A DNA stretch of 64,000 nt from Maribacter flavus (GTDB lineage: Bacteria; Bacteroidota; Bacteroidia; Flavobacteriales; Flavobacteriaceae). Numbering within the stretch: the stretch's first letter is position 1; each line of letters begins with the position of its first letter. The DNA is taken from assembly GCF_008386635.1 (NCBI RefSeq), contig NZ_VUOE01000002.1, positions 766,665 through 830,664 on the forward strand. Reading direction: 5' to 3'. A program made the position numbers and the translations under genes. The notes beneath the pieces were generated by a model. The model was not told the origin of the DNA. It saw nothing but the letters and a program-made list of their open reading frames with translations, and searched no databases. This document shows positions 1 to 8,257 of the stretch, one piece after another.

Positions 1-3
1 GGT

Positions 4-71
4 AACCTCGAGCGCTGTAGAGAGGTTTATTGTTTCGAATCATTTGGATTAGGTCTCGACTGCGCTCGACC
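4..71. repeat. Inverted pair of REP-like palindromes
   Basis: Two short hairpin-forming units lie before the first gene. Unit one (4-27) has AACCTC pairing with GAGGTT around a GC-rich core. Unit two (52-71) reads GGTCTCGACTGCGCTCGACC and folds on itself through GGTC/GACC. The reverse complement of unit two shares the core TCGAGCGC-x-GT-x-GAGA with unit one, so the two are related copies in opposite orientation. GTCGAGCGCAGTCGAGAC-type palindromes are, from memory, dispersed intergenic repeats in Flavobacteriaceae. Role unknown; they could protect a transcript end of the gene left of the window. Confidence 0.6.
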
Positions 72-114
72 GGACATTCGAATTGATTTTTGATTTATTA
101 TCGAAATTGAGAAG

Positions 115-1380
115 ATGAGCATGGATTTTAACCGAATCAAGGAAAAATTGAACATTCTGGCCGATGCCGCCAAGTATGATGTTTCCTGCTCCAGTAGCGG
201 AAGCAATCGGAAGAACACGAATAAGGGACTTGGAAATGCCAGTAACGGAATCTGTCATAGTTATTCTGAGGACGGACGATGTATTTCCCTTTTAAAGATA
301 CTACTTACCAACCATTGCATTTACGATTGCGCCTATTGCGTTACCCGAAAAAGTAATGACATAAAACGGGCCGCCTTTAAAATTCAGGAAGTAGTGGACC
401 TTACCATCAATTTTTATAGAAGAAATTATATAGAGGGTCTTTTTTTGAGTTCCGGAATTTTTAAGGACCCGGATTATACCATGGAGCGTCTGATCGCTGT
501 GGCCAAGAAACTGCGTTTGGAGGAAAATTTTAACGGTTATATTCATTTAAAGTCGATTCCTGGGGCCAGTGATGAACTCATGTATGAGGCCGGATTGTAT
601 GCTGACCGATTATCGGTCAATATTGAAATCCCCACAGTATCCGGCCTTAAACTATTGGCACCAGATAAAAAGCACGAGGATTTTGCAAAGCCGATGCTCA
701 AGGTCAAGAACGAAATCATCCGATTCAAGGAAGAACGTAAACTTTTAAAAAGTACCCCAAAATATGCCCCTGCGGGCCAAAGCACCCAAATGATTGTGGG
801 CGCTACGGGAGAATCGGATAAGGATGTAATGTACTCAGCCAACCATTTTTACAAGAACTTTCACATGAAGAGGGTGTATTATTCAGGTTATGTTCCGGTG
901 AGTAATGACAACCGACTCCCCTCCATAGGTACGCAGGTGCCCATGCTCAGGGAAAACAGATTGTACCAGACAGATTGGTTGTTGCGGTTTTATGGTTTCT
1001 CCGTGCAGGAACTGCTCAATGCAGAGTATCCCAATCTGGATATGGATGTGGACCCAAAATTGAGTTGGGCCTTGCGGAATATGCAACATTTTCCAGTGGA
1101 TGTAAACAAGGCGGACATTTCCGTTTTGGCACGCATTCCTGGAGTGGGAATGACCTCGGTCCATAAAATTATGAAGGCCCGTAAATTCCGAAAATTGGAT
1201 TGGGACCATCTCAAAAAAATGGGGGTGGCCCTCAACAGGGCAAAGTATTTTATTCTGTGTGATTCCCGCCATTGGGAGCGCAGGGATTTGGACCCGCAAC
1301 GTATTAAAGGATTGATTTTAAGTACATCCTACGGAAAATTTAGACCTCAGTATTCCAATCAATTATCACTTTTCAATTAA
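115..1380 (+). CDS. Radical SAM protein of the putative DNA modification/repair type
   Basis: A 421-residue radical-SAM enzyme. The cluster-binding motif CX3CX2C is at C68, C72 and C75 (NHCIYDCAYC). A helix-hairpin-helix segment with the core IPGVG lies near residues 334-356, which indicates DNA binding. This layout matches the family named 'putative DNA modification/repair radical SAM protein' that travels with a DUF4130-type partner, which is indeed the next gene, 12 bp downstream. The C-terminus ends in QLSLF-N (Q416-F420), a good match to the bacterial beta-clamp binding pentapeptide. Start ATG 115 follows a GAGAAG stretch; ATG 121 is an alternative. Family assignment is firm; the reaction is unknown. 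Confidence 0.88.
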   Translation: MSMDFNRIKEKLNILADAAKYDVSCSSSGSNRKNTNKGLGNASNGICHSYSEDGRCISLLKILLTNHCIYDCAYCVTRKSNDIKRAAFKIQEVVDLTINFYRRNYIEGLFLSSGIFKDPDYTMERLIAVAKKLRLEENFNGYIHLKSIPGASDELMYEAGLYADRLSVNIEIPTVSGLKLLAPDKKHEDFAKPMLKVKNEIIRFKEERKLLKSTPKYAPAGQSTQMIVGATGESDKDVMYSANHFYKNFHMKRVYYSGYVPVSNDNRLPSIGTQVPMLRENRLYQTDWLLRFYGFSVQELLNAEYPNLDMDVDPKLSWALRNMQHFPVDVNKADISVLARIPGVGMTSVHKIMKARKFRKLDWDHLKKMGVALNRAKYFILCDSRHWERRDLDPQRIKGLILSTSYGKFRPQYSNQLSLFN

Positions 1381-1392
1381 AAGAGTAGCCTC

Positions 1393-2166
1393 ATGACAGC
1401 AACAAAGACTTTTATTTATGACGGTAGCTTTAACGGTTTTTTGACCGCCGTATTCGCAGGGTTTGAACAAAAATTGCCTTTTGCAGATATTCAAAAGGAA
1501 CGTTTGGCACAAAACGGACTTTTCTCCGAAACTGAGACCATTTTCACCAATATCGAGTTGGCCAAAAGGGTATGGAACGGTATTAATGGCCGAAGTAATT
1601 CGGCCATTAAGAACATTTACTTTTCTTTTTTGAGCGGGGAGAAAAATCTGGAGCCCCTACTCTATCAATACATCCGAAAAATCATGGGTTCCAAACACGT
1701 TGCATCCGACTTTTCCGATGCCTGCATTTTAAAAATCAGTCAGACGGCACAAAAAGTACATCGGGAAAAGCACCGTATGGAGGCATTTGTTCGGTTTCAA
1801 TTGACAAAGGACGGCATCTATTTTGCGAACATAGAACCTGATTTTGATGTACTTCCTTTGATTTCCAAACACTTTAAGGAGCGCTATGCGGACCAACCGT
1901 GGATTATTTATGACTTAAAGCGCAACTATGGTCTGTATTATGATCTGCATGGGGTGGAAATCATTACGATGGACCTTTCCAACGGTTTTGGCAACAGTAT
2001 CCAAAAAAGTGTCGCAATGACGAACGAAGAGTATGATTATCAGGATTTGTGGAACAATTATTTCAAAAGTACCAATATCAAATCCCGTATCAACAAAAAA
2101 CTACATTCTCAACACATTCCCAAACGTTACTGGAAATATTTGAGTGAAAAGAAGGAGGCGGTTTAA
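1393..2166 (+). CDS. DUF4130-type probable DNA metabolism protein
   Basis: A 257-residue soluble protein with no signal peptide or membrane segment, placed 12 bp after the radical-SAM gene and surely co-transcribed with it. Size, the N-terminal YDGSFNGFLTAVF motif and the C-terminal HIPKRYWKYL segment match the DUF4130 / 'probable DNA metabolism protein' family, which pairs with the upstream radical-SAM family. In some bacteria this family is fused to a uracil-DNA-glycosylase-like domain. Here no such fusion is present, because the protein ends after the DUF4130 part. Catalytic function is not known to me. Confidence 0.85.
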   Translation: MTATKTFIYDGSFNGFLTAVFAGFEQKLPFADIQKERLAQNGLFSETETIFTNIELAKRVWNGINGRSNSAIKNIYFSFLSGEKNLEPLLYQYIRKIMGSKHVASDFSDACILKISQTAQKVHREKHRMEAFVRFQLTKDGIYFANIEPDFDVLPLISKHFKERYADQPWIIYDLKRNYGLYYDLHGVEIITMDLSNGFGNSIQKSVAMTNEEYDYQDLWNNYFKSTNIKSRINKKLHSQHIPKRYWKYLSEKKEAV

Positions 2167-2301
2167 TAAACTAGCTTAAGGCCAGATCGTGACGCATTCC
2201 TAGGAAACCATCTCTTAGGTTCAAGGCCTGCCAGGGAGGCTATAAAGCGGGTAAGCCTTTGAAAATTGAATTCTTCAATAGAGCCCAAAACAATAGTATT
2301 G

Positions 2302-3207
2302 TTAAGGCTGATTGTACGCTTTAATTTTTTGAAAGAAATCCGCTCGCATTCGGTCGGCATCAAAATCCTTGTAATAAAATACCTTTCTGCCACCGTTGTC
2401 CTTTGAGGTGGTGATCTCCACTTCCTCCACCCACTCCGGATGTAAAAAAGCATTTACAATGGATAGGTCCCAGATGGTTCTTTGGGTTCGGCCGCCATCT
2501 ATATGGTCGTCCCAAACCTTTAAAAGAAAGTCTCCCAAGAAATGATTCTCCAATTGGGTACGGGTTTCTTCATACTCAAAGATCATTTTACTGGCGACGC
2601 TTATGGGAATGATGTGCATTTCCACAGACGAAAACAATAAATGGGTCAGGGCATAGGGGTCCATGGCACAGTTAAAATCATCCCGCCTCAAAACACCTTT
2701 TTCAAAATCATACGTACTTCCCAGCCAATAAAGTCTAATGTTATCCGCAATACTTGGTTCGATAAATACAGCGGATGCCACGTTTGTCAAGGCCCCAAGC
2801 GCGATTACATTTATCTTTTTACCATTTTTTTGCGCTTTCGCCTGTTTGATTATTTCATAGGCAGCAGCGGAATGTTGGGCCCGGTCTCCCCAATCGTACA
2901 TGCGGGATGCTCCTCCCCTGTTGGTCTTGGTATTCAACCCCATAATCCCCAATAGTGTCTGATTGAGTCTGTGACTGTCTTCCATACTATTTTCGGTAGT
3001 CCATTGGGAAGCCTGCCATTGAGTGGCGTTTAGGGCTACAACATCCACGTTGTCGTTCATCAAAATGATGCTAAGCGCGTAGGCGTCATCCACTTCATTC
3101 GCCGTATCAGCGTCCAGTAGTACCTGGGGTTTTGTCTGTGCGAACCCTTCCATTGAGAATATCCCCACTAGTATAAATAAAACAAAAAACTGGTCCGTGA
3201 GCTTCAT
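2302..3207 (-). CDS. Exported inosine/uridine-type nucleoside hydrolase
   Basis: A 301-residue protein with an N-terminal signal peptide (about residues 1-23, ending GFA-Q). The calcium-binding aspartate cluster of nucleoside hydrolases is seen as LDADTANEVDD (D32, D34, D40, D41), a variant of the usual DTDxGxDD motif. The family cleaves the N-glycosidic bond of ribonucleosides. Export to the periplasm suggests scavenging of external nucleosides rather than cytoplasmic salvage. It stands alone, convergent with the radical-SAM pair. The asparagine in the motif resembles a subgroup of secreted nucleoside-hydrolase-like proteins whose substrate is uncertain. Confidence 0.82.
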   Translation of the reverse strand: MKLTDQFFVLFILVGIFSMEGFAQTKPQVLLDADTANEVDDAYALSIILMNDNVDVVALNATQWQASQWTTENSMEDSHRLNQTLLGIMGLNTKTNRGGASRMYDWGDRAQHSAAAYEIIKQAKAQKNGKKINVIALGALTNVASAVFIEPSIADNIRLYWLGSTYDFEKGVLRRDDFNCAMDPYALTHLLFSSVEMHIIPISVASKMIFEYEETRTQLENHFLGDFLLKVWDDHIDGGRTQRTIWDLSIVNAFLHPEWVEEVEITTSKDNGGRKVFYYKDFDADRMRADFFQKIKAYNQP

Positions 3208-3243
3208 TTGGAAAGCTATTTTAATTAAAATAGAAAATTACAA

Positions 3244-3771
3244 TTAGGAAGAACGCTCCCCAACGAATTGGTCGCTCTTATTTTTGAACAGGACATTAAA
3301 GGTCGTTAAACTTCCATAGATCCTCGTAATGTACTGTTGCAGGTCCACTTTTTCCTGATCGTCCAGATTTTTACTGGCATTGATTTTTTGTTCCATGACC
3401 CGGATGCGGTCGCGCACCATCACTATTTTGTGAAAAAAGGTGTCTATCGGGATTTCCTTATTGCTCAAACTGGAATCGCCAGGTTCCAAAACCAAATTAC
3501 CACCTTTCCATTTATCGGCAATCGCTACCTGTTCGGTTACATCGCTCCATCTTTTTAAAATCGACATTAATGAGGTCTCCACTTCCAAAAAGCTTACCGT
3601 ATCCACGTCGTTTTCCAAGGCTTCGATTACTTCAAAACCTTCATCGATTTTAATGGTCTCCAGGCCTTTGTCCATAAAAGTTACCCAATAGTGTTTTGAG
3701 GAGACGTTCGTTACCACTCCCATTCCAAATTCTGCGTGCTTAATGCGCGACCCAATTCCTAATAATTGCAT
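3244..3771 (-). CDS. Hypothetical protein with N-terminal Tudor/SH3-like domain
   Basis: A 175-residue soluble protein. The first 45 residues (GSRIKHAEFGMGVVTNVS, then a WVTFMDKG turn) look like the small beta-barrel Tudor/SH3-like fold found at the C-terminus of UvrD/PcrA helicases and in CarD-like proteins. The remaining part is mostly helical, with a likely coiled coil around residues 110-165. There is no signal peptide. It lies 36 bp downstream of the start of the nucleoside hydrolase gene on the same strand, so the two could form one transcript with this gene first. Nucleic-acid or RNA-polymerase contact is inferred from fold resemblance only. Confidence 0.6.
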   Translation of the reverse strand: MQLLGIGSRIKHAEFGMGVVTNVSSKHYWVTFMDKGLETIKIDEGFEVIEALENDVDTVSFLEVETSLMSILKRWSDVTEQVAIADKWKGGNLVLEPGDSSLSNKEIPIDTFFHKIVMVRDRIRVMEQKINASKNLDDQEKVDLQQYITRIYGSLTTFNVLFKNKSDQFVGERSS

Positions 3772-4013
3772 AGTTCCTGTTTGATTTAAAAGCTAAGGTA
3801 GCACCTCTGTTAATTTTCAACAAGGAAAAATTGGGTAGGAATACGATAAACTTCCCTGTAAGGCCTTCTGTTGTAAATATGCGGAACTTCCATTACATTT
3901 AAGGTCAATACAACCTAAAACATCATGAAATGAGCCATAACAAGTCTTGATACCCACCAAGATGGTTATAGGCGAATTACATCTGACCTTTGAATAACAA
4001 TTAAAATAAACTG

Positions 4014-5063
4014 ATGAAAAGACATTTTTTGTTTATACTCATAGCTATGTTGACAATAGCCTGTAAGGAAGAAGCGAAACAAAACGAAACTCCTGAGGAG
4101 GCGGCTCCCGCCAAACTTAAAGCCCTGATTTTGGACGGACAGAACAACCATTATGTTTGGCCAAAGACCAGTATGATGATGAAGGATTATTTGGAGGAAA
4201 CCCAGCTATTTGATGTGGATATCCATCGGATGGATTCCGTTTGGTTGGGTATAAAGTATAATGAATCCCGACCTGAACCCTACACTTCCTTTATTGAAAA
4301 ATACCCTTTGGATTCCACAAACTATGGGATTTCCCATCAACCGATACAATCATCCAATTTCTCTATGGATTTTGAAAAATACGATGTCATAATTTCCAAT
4401 TTGGGTGCGGAATCACCCCTTTGGCCAGAAGCTACGCGGGCAGATTTTGAAAAGTACATTGCCAACGGAGGTGGTTTGGTCGTGGTCCATGCCGCCAATA
4501 ATGCTTGGGGCGACTGGGATGAATTCAATAAAATGATCGCTCTGGGTGCCTGGGGCGGTCGGGATGAAAGTACGGGCCCTTATGTTTATTATAATGATTC
4601 TGGAGAGGTGATTCATGACGCTGCCGCCGGTGTTTGTGGTTCCCACGGACCCGAATATGAATTTCCCATTACGACGCGTGCACCGGAACATCCTATTATG
4701 AAAGGACTGCCCACCACTTGGATGCACACGCAGGATGAATTGTACGAACGTATGCGCGGTCCTTTTGAGAATGCCACCATTCTGGCAACCGCTTTCGCCG
4801 ATGTAGAACGCAATGCCCCACCTTGGAACCCCGAGGTAAAAGGCTTGGGCCAAAACGTACCCATGCTTATGGCCATTGATTATGGAAAGGGAAGGGTCTT
4901 TCATACTACTTTGGGCCACTTTGATTACTCGATGGAATGTGTCGGGTTTATAACCACACTACAAAGAGGTTCTGAATGGGCCGCAACCGGAAGCGTTACG
5001 CAGGAGTTGCCTTCCGACTTTCCTTCTGAAACTGGTACATCATCCAGAAAATGGAAAGGTTGA
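4014..5063 (+). CDS. ThuA-domain lipoprotein
   Basis: A 349-residue protein starting with a lipoprotein signal (hydrophobic stretch then LTIAC at residues 13-17), so it is probably anchored in an envelope membrane. From about residue 35 (LKALILDGQNNH) it follows the ThuA / trehalose-utilisation-like family, a glutamine-amidotransferase-like fold. Features include VISNLGAESPLWP, GGGLVVVHAANNAW and the C-terminal GKGRVFHTTLGH segment. Bacteroidota ThuA proteins are often linked to carbohydrate metabolism, but the reaction is not settled. It is a single gene, convergent with the next. Confidence 0.85.
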   Translation: MKRHFLFILIAMLTIACKEEAKQNETPEEAAPAKLKALILDGQNNHYVWPKTSMMMKDYLEETQLFDVDIHRMDSVWLGIKYNESRPEPYTSFIEKYPLDSTNYGISHQPIQSSNFSMDFEKYDVIISNLGAESPLWPEATRADFEKYIANGGGLVVVHAANNAWGDWDEFNKMIALGAWGGRDESTGPYVYYNDSGEVIHDAAAGVCGSHGPEYEFPITTRAPEHPIMKGLPTTWMHTQDELYERMRGPFENATILATAFADVERNAPPWNPEVKGLGQNVPMLMAIDYGKGRVFHTTLGHFDYSMECVGFITTLQRGSEWAATGSVTQELPSDFPSETGTSSRKWKG

Positions 5064-5081
5064 GTAAAAGTGTTTGGCGAA

Positions 5082-5549
5082 TTAATCCGGTTGACCTTCG
5101 CAGCCTTCCCTCCTTCGGGTATCGATTAAATAAATAATTTTCCATACACCCTGTTGCTTGACCATTTGAAAGGAGTTTACCCCACAATGGCTAAAGGTGT
5201 CGTTTACCCAAAATTCGTAGGGTGTCCAGGCGTTCGCCATGGCGCCATCAATCTGTATGGAGTAATCCAATAACTTTTCCCTGAATTTGACGGAGTCCGG
5301 AATGCTGATAATGGAGCGGATAAGGTCCTCGAAATTTTCCTGTCGCAAAATGGTCTCCCCATCCTTCCCCGTCCCTATGGTCTGTAAAACGATTTTTTCC
5401 GAAACGAGGTTTGCCAATCCCGCGGAATCCTGGGCATGAAATGCGGTAAAGAATTCGTCAACTTTATTTCTAATGGTGTCCTCATCGGTGGACTGTCCGA
5501 AGGAAATTAGGGTACTTGCTATAAATAGGGATGTTAGTGTTCTTCTCAA
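5082..5549 (-). CDS. Exported NTF2-like (SnoaL/DUF4440-type) protein
   Basis: A 155-residue protein with a signal peptide (residues 1-19, ending FGQ). The body has the pattern of the NTF2-like cone fold: an early helix VDEFFTAFHAQD, the phrase AGLANLVSEKIVLQTIG, and a late strand VWKIIYLIDTRR. Such proteins bind small ligands or are catalytically silent. The first codon is TTG at 5549 because no in-frame ATG lies near; this start is less certain than most. It is convergent with the ThuA gene, and only 18 bp separate the two stops. Confidence 0.68.
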   Translation of the reverse strand: MRRTLTSLFIASTLISFGQSTDEDTIRNKVDEFFTAFHAQDSAGLANLVSEKIVLQTIGTGKDGETILRQENFEDLIRSIISIPDSVKFREKLLDYSIQIDGAMANAWTPYEFWVNDTFSHCGVNSFQMVKQQGVWKIIYLIDTRRREGCEGQPD

Positions 5550-5635
5550 AATGAAAAATTTTAATTCGCAATTAAAGATAACATAAATCCTTGCCGTTCA
5601 AACTTTGCTGTAAATTTTATCTCACCAAAACTCAT

Positions 5636-5643
5636 TACTTTTG
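5636..5643 (+). promoter_or_regulatory. Promoter -7 element before panB
   Basis: TACTTTTG fits the Bacteroidota -7 consensus TAnnTTTG and lies 20 bp before the panB ATG. No clear TTG is found at the expected -33 distance. Confidence 0.5.
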
Positions 5644-5663
5644 CTTGGAACAAAAATATCTTT

Positions 5664-6482
5664 ATGTCTACTGCAAAAAAGGAATACAAGCGGGTAACGG
5701 TCAAATCCTTGGTCGAAATGAAAAGCAATGGGGAAAAAATATCCATGCTTACGGCCTATGACTATTCCATGGCTAAAATTGTAGATGCTGCCAAAGTCGA
5801 TGTTATTTTGGTGGGCGATTCCGCAAGCAATGTTATGGCCGGCCACGAAACTACCCTGCCCATTACCTTGGACCAGATGATCTATCATGCATCCTCCGTT
5901 ATAAGGGCAGTAGAAAGAGCTCTGGTCGTTGTGGACCTGCCGTTTGGTAGTTACCAAAGTGACCCCAAGGAGGCCCTTAGGTCTGCCATCAGGATTATGA
6001 AGGAAAGTGGCGCCCATGCCGTAAAGGTTGAGGGGGGCGATGAAATAAAGGAATCCGTAAAGCGCATCTTGGCCGCTGGTATTCCCGTAATGGGGCATTT
6101 AGGGCTTACGCCCCAATCCATTTACAAATTTGGTACCTACACCGTACGGGCGAAAGAAGAGGAAGAGGCACGAAAATTAATGGAAGACGCAACGATGTTG
6201 GAAAAATTAGGCTGCTTCAGCATTGTTCTGGAAAAAATACCCGCTGCCCTCACCAAAAAGGTTTCGGAACAATTGACCATACCCACTATTGGTATTGGTG
6301 GTGGGAAATATGCGGACGGACAGGTACTGGTAGTACACGACCTGTTGGGCATGACCCATGAGTTCAATCCCAGGTTCTTAAGGCGCTATATGAACTTGTA
6401 CGAAGAGATGGGCAATGCCATATCGAACTATGTGAAAGACGTGAAATCCTTGGATTTTCCAAATGACGAGGAACAATATTGA
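5664..6482 (+). CDS. panB: 3-methyl-2-oxobutanoate hydroxymethyltransferase
   Basis: A 272-residue enzyme of normal family length. It makes ketopantoate from 2-oxoisovalerate and methylene-tetrahydrofolate, the first committed step of pantothenate (and so coenzyme A) synthesis in the cytoplasm. Diagnostic segments are the N-terminal [28 protein letters not shown] with the metal-binding aspartate, [16 protein letters not shown], and [12 protein letters not shown]. It heads a plus-strand run with lspA, an RluA-type gene and a DUF4252 gene, with gaps of 5-34 bp. panC and panD are not in the window. Confidence 0.97.
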   Translation: MSTAKKEYKRVTVKSLVEMKSNGEKISMLTAYDYSMAKIVDAAKVDVILVGDSASNVMAGHETTLPITLDQMIYHASSVIRAVERALVVVDLPFGSYQSDPKEALRSAIRIMKESGAHAVKVEGGDEIKESVKRILAAGIPVMGHLGLTPQSIYKFGTYTVRAKEEEEARKLMEDATMLEKLGCFSIVLEKIPAALTKKVSEQLTIPTIGIGGGKYADGQVLVVHDLLGMTHEFNPRFLRRYMNLYEEMGNAISNYVKDVKSLDFPNDEEQY

Positions 6483-6487
6483 GGATC

Positions 6488-6991
6488 ATGAAAACAAACG
6501 GTAGCAAGCATTTGAGTCGGATTTTGATCATCCTTTTGGTGCTTTTAAACATTGGCTGTGATCAAGTTTCCAAAAAGGTCGTACGTGAAAACGTTTCCTA
6601 TCAAGAGTATATCCCGCTGATCCAAGATCATTTCATTCTTACCAATGTGGAAAATACCGGGGCCATGTTGGGATTCGGGGCCAACTTCCCACCCGCTCTA
6701 AAGGTAATGCTGTTCCAAGTACTTCCACTAATCGTACTACTAGTCTTGTTGTATAGAATCCTCACGAGAACCCATACAAACAAGTGGATGCTATGGGCTT
6801 TTGCCTTTGTAATTGGCGGTGGAATTGGGAACCTCATTGATAGAATCGCCTTAGGGTCGGTTACCGATTTTTTCCAAATACGCTTGGGCTTCTTTAAAAC
6901 AGGTATTTTCAACATGGCGGACGTCGCCGTAACTACCGGGGTACTCCTGATTCTATTTTTGAGCCTTTTCGGGAAAAAAATCACCATATAA
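6488..6991 (+). CDS. lspA: Lipoprotein signal peptidase (signal peptidase II)
   Basis: A 167-residue inner-membrane aspartic protease that removes signal peptides from lipidated prolipoproteins; this window alone encodes more than ten of its likely substrates. Four membrane segments are visible. The catalytic aspartates are in NLIDRIALGSVTDFF and GIFNMADVAV. I chose ATG 6488 with GAGG just upstream rather than the longer reading from TTG 6479, which would overlap the panB stop. The gene lies 5 bp after panB and 5 bp before the pseudouridine synthase, so translational coupling is likely. Confidence 0.95.
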   Translation: MKTNGSKHLSRILIILLVLLNIGCDQVSKKVVRENVSYQEYIPLIQDHFILTNVENTGAMLGFGANFPPALKVMLFQVLPLIVLLVLLYRILTRTHTNKWMLWAFAFVIGGGIGNLIDRIALGSVTDFFQIRLGFFKTGIFNMADVAVTTGVLLILFLSLFGKKITI

Positions 6992-6996
6992 TAGGT

Positions 6997-7701
6997 ATGG
7001 ATGCTTCGGAAAAGGTAGTGTCCACTCCAAAAAACCTTCAGGTTTTATATGAGGACAATCATCTTATAATCGTAAATAAAAGGCCTGGCGATATCGTACA
7101 AGGGGATAAAACCGGAGATACGCCCTTGAGCGAAGTCGTCAAGGAATATCTGAAGGAGAAGTATAACAAGCCTGGCAATGTCTATTTGGGTGTGGTCCAT
7201 AGATTGGACCGACCAACATCCGGACTAGTGGTTTTTGCCAAAACCTCCAAGGCACTGCCAAGATTGAACAAGCTCTTCTCCGATAAAAAGGCAAAAAAGA
7301 CCTATTGGGCCGTGGTAAAGGATGCACCTTCAAAAAGTGCCGATACCTTGGTCCATTGGCTCAAAAGAAATCCGAAGCAAAACAAGTCGTATGCCCATGA
7401 AAAGGAAGTACCGGACAGTAAAAAGGCCGTTCTGGACTACCGGATGCTCAAAGCCTTGAAGACGTATTTTCTTTTGGAAATCGATTTAAAAACGGGTAGA
7501 CACCATCAGATTCGCGCTCAATTATCGGCCATAGGATGCCCCATCAAAGGGGATTTAAAATATGGCTTTTCCAGGAGCAACAAAGATGCGAGTATCCATT
7601 TGCATGCCCGAAAGCTGGAATTCTTGCACCCGGTAAAAAATGAGCCTTTGACCATTGTAGCGCCTCTCCCCAAAGATTTCATTTGGGATGCCTGTTCATA
7701 A
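6997..7701 (+). CDS. RluA-family RNA pseudouridine synthase
   Basis: A 234-residue cytoplasmic enzyme converting uridine to pseudouridine in rRNA or tRNA. The catalytic motif HRLDRPTSGLVVFAKTS carries the essential aspartate, and the late GRHHQIRAQLSAIGCPI plus GDLKYG segments are typical of the RluA group. There is no N-terminal S4 domain: the protein begins straight with VLYEDNHLIIVNKRPG, so it is the short form like RluA/TruC. The exact target uridine cannot be read from sequence. It is third in the panB-lspA run. Confidence 0.92.
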   Translation: MDASEKVVSTPKNLQVLYEDNHLIIVNKRPGDIVQGDKTGDTPLSEVVKEYLKEKYNKPGNVYLGVVHRLDRPTSGLVVFAKTSKALPRLNKLFSDKKAKKTYWAVVKDAPSKSADTLVHWLKRNPKQNKSYAHEKEVPDSKKAVLDYRMLKALKTYFLLEIDLKTGRHHQIRAQLSAIGCPIKGDLKYGFSRSNKDASIHLHARKLEFLHPVKNEPLTIVAPLPKDFIWDACS

Positions 7702-7735
7702 TTTTTGTACATTGGGCTTACTAAACACCATAATC

Positions 7736-8257
7736 ATGTACAAGAAAATCTGTACACTTTTTATTTGTGCTCTGTTTTATAATTGTGGTAGTTATAATTC
7801 CATAGACACATTTTATAATGCACATAAGAACGATGCCCAAGTAACGGCCGTTAGGGTACCTCAATTCATGCTCAAATTGATAAGTGGCATATCGCCTGAA
7901 ATGCAATCCCTTATTGGAAACACTCGGGATTTACGATATATGAAGTTTCCCAGCACAACACCCGCAAGGACCCAATTCTTGAACCAGCAAATGAACGGGA
8001 TTACCGGCAATTCGTTTATAGAAGTCTACCGAAAGAACGACGATTTAAAAAGAAACGTGGTTTCCATACGTGAAAAACGAAACAGTGTAAAGGAAATCCT
8101 CATTTATAATAACAATGCCGAAACTGGCTCTTTTTTGTACTTCAATGGCGATTTTGACCCGATAATAGTCCGTGAGATGGCCCAGAACAATGAGTTTGAA
8201 ACACTCGGAAATAATGTAATCAAAGAATTTGCACCCGGCATCAATCCTGAGAACTGA
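7736..8257 (+). CDS. DUF4252 domain protein, likely lipoprotein
   Basis: A 173-residue protein starting with a signal sequence whose likely lipidated cysteine is C17 (ALFYNC; not a perfect lipobox). The body matches DUF4252: VTAVRVPQFMLKLISG, a run of RNTRDL-type charged residues, and a late FLYFNGDFDP segment. DUF4252 proteins are small Bacteroidota envelope proteins of unknown function. I chose ATG 7736 over an in-frame ATG at 7688 because the latter overlaps the upstream gene and would bury the signal peptide. The 3' end overlaps the convergent transporter gene by 17 bp. Confidence 0.75.
   Translation: MYKKICTLFICALFYNCGSYNSIDTFYNAHKNDAQVTAVRVPQFMLKLISGISPEMQSLIGNTRDLRYMKFPSTTPARTQFLNQQMNGITGNSFIEVYRKNDDLKRNVVSIREKRNSVKEILIYNNNAETGSFLYFNGDFDPIIVREMAQNNEFETLGNNVIKEFAPGINPEN

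Noticed and set aside
4413-4919. Long minus-strand reading frame (168 codons) inside the ThuA gene
   Set aside because: It is antisense to a clear coding gene, shows no domain or signal and has many rare-type residues; it is a shadow frame.
6479-6487. TTG start of lspA overlapping the panB stop
   Set aside because: ATG 6488 has GAGG upstream and gives the usual LspA N-terminus.
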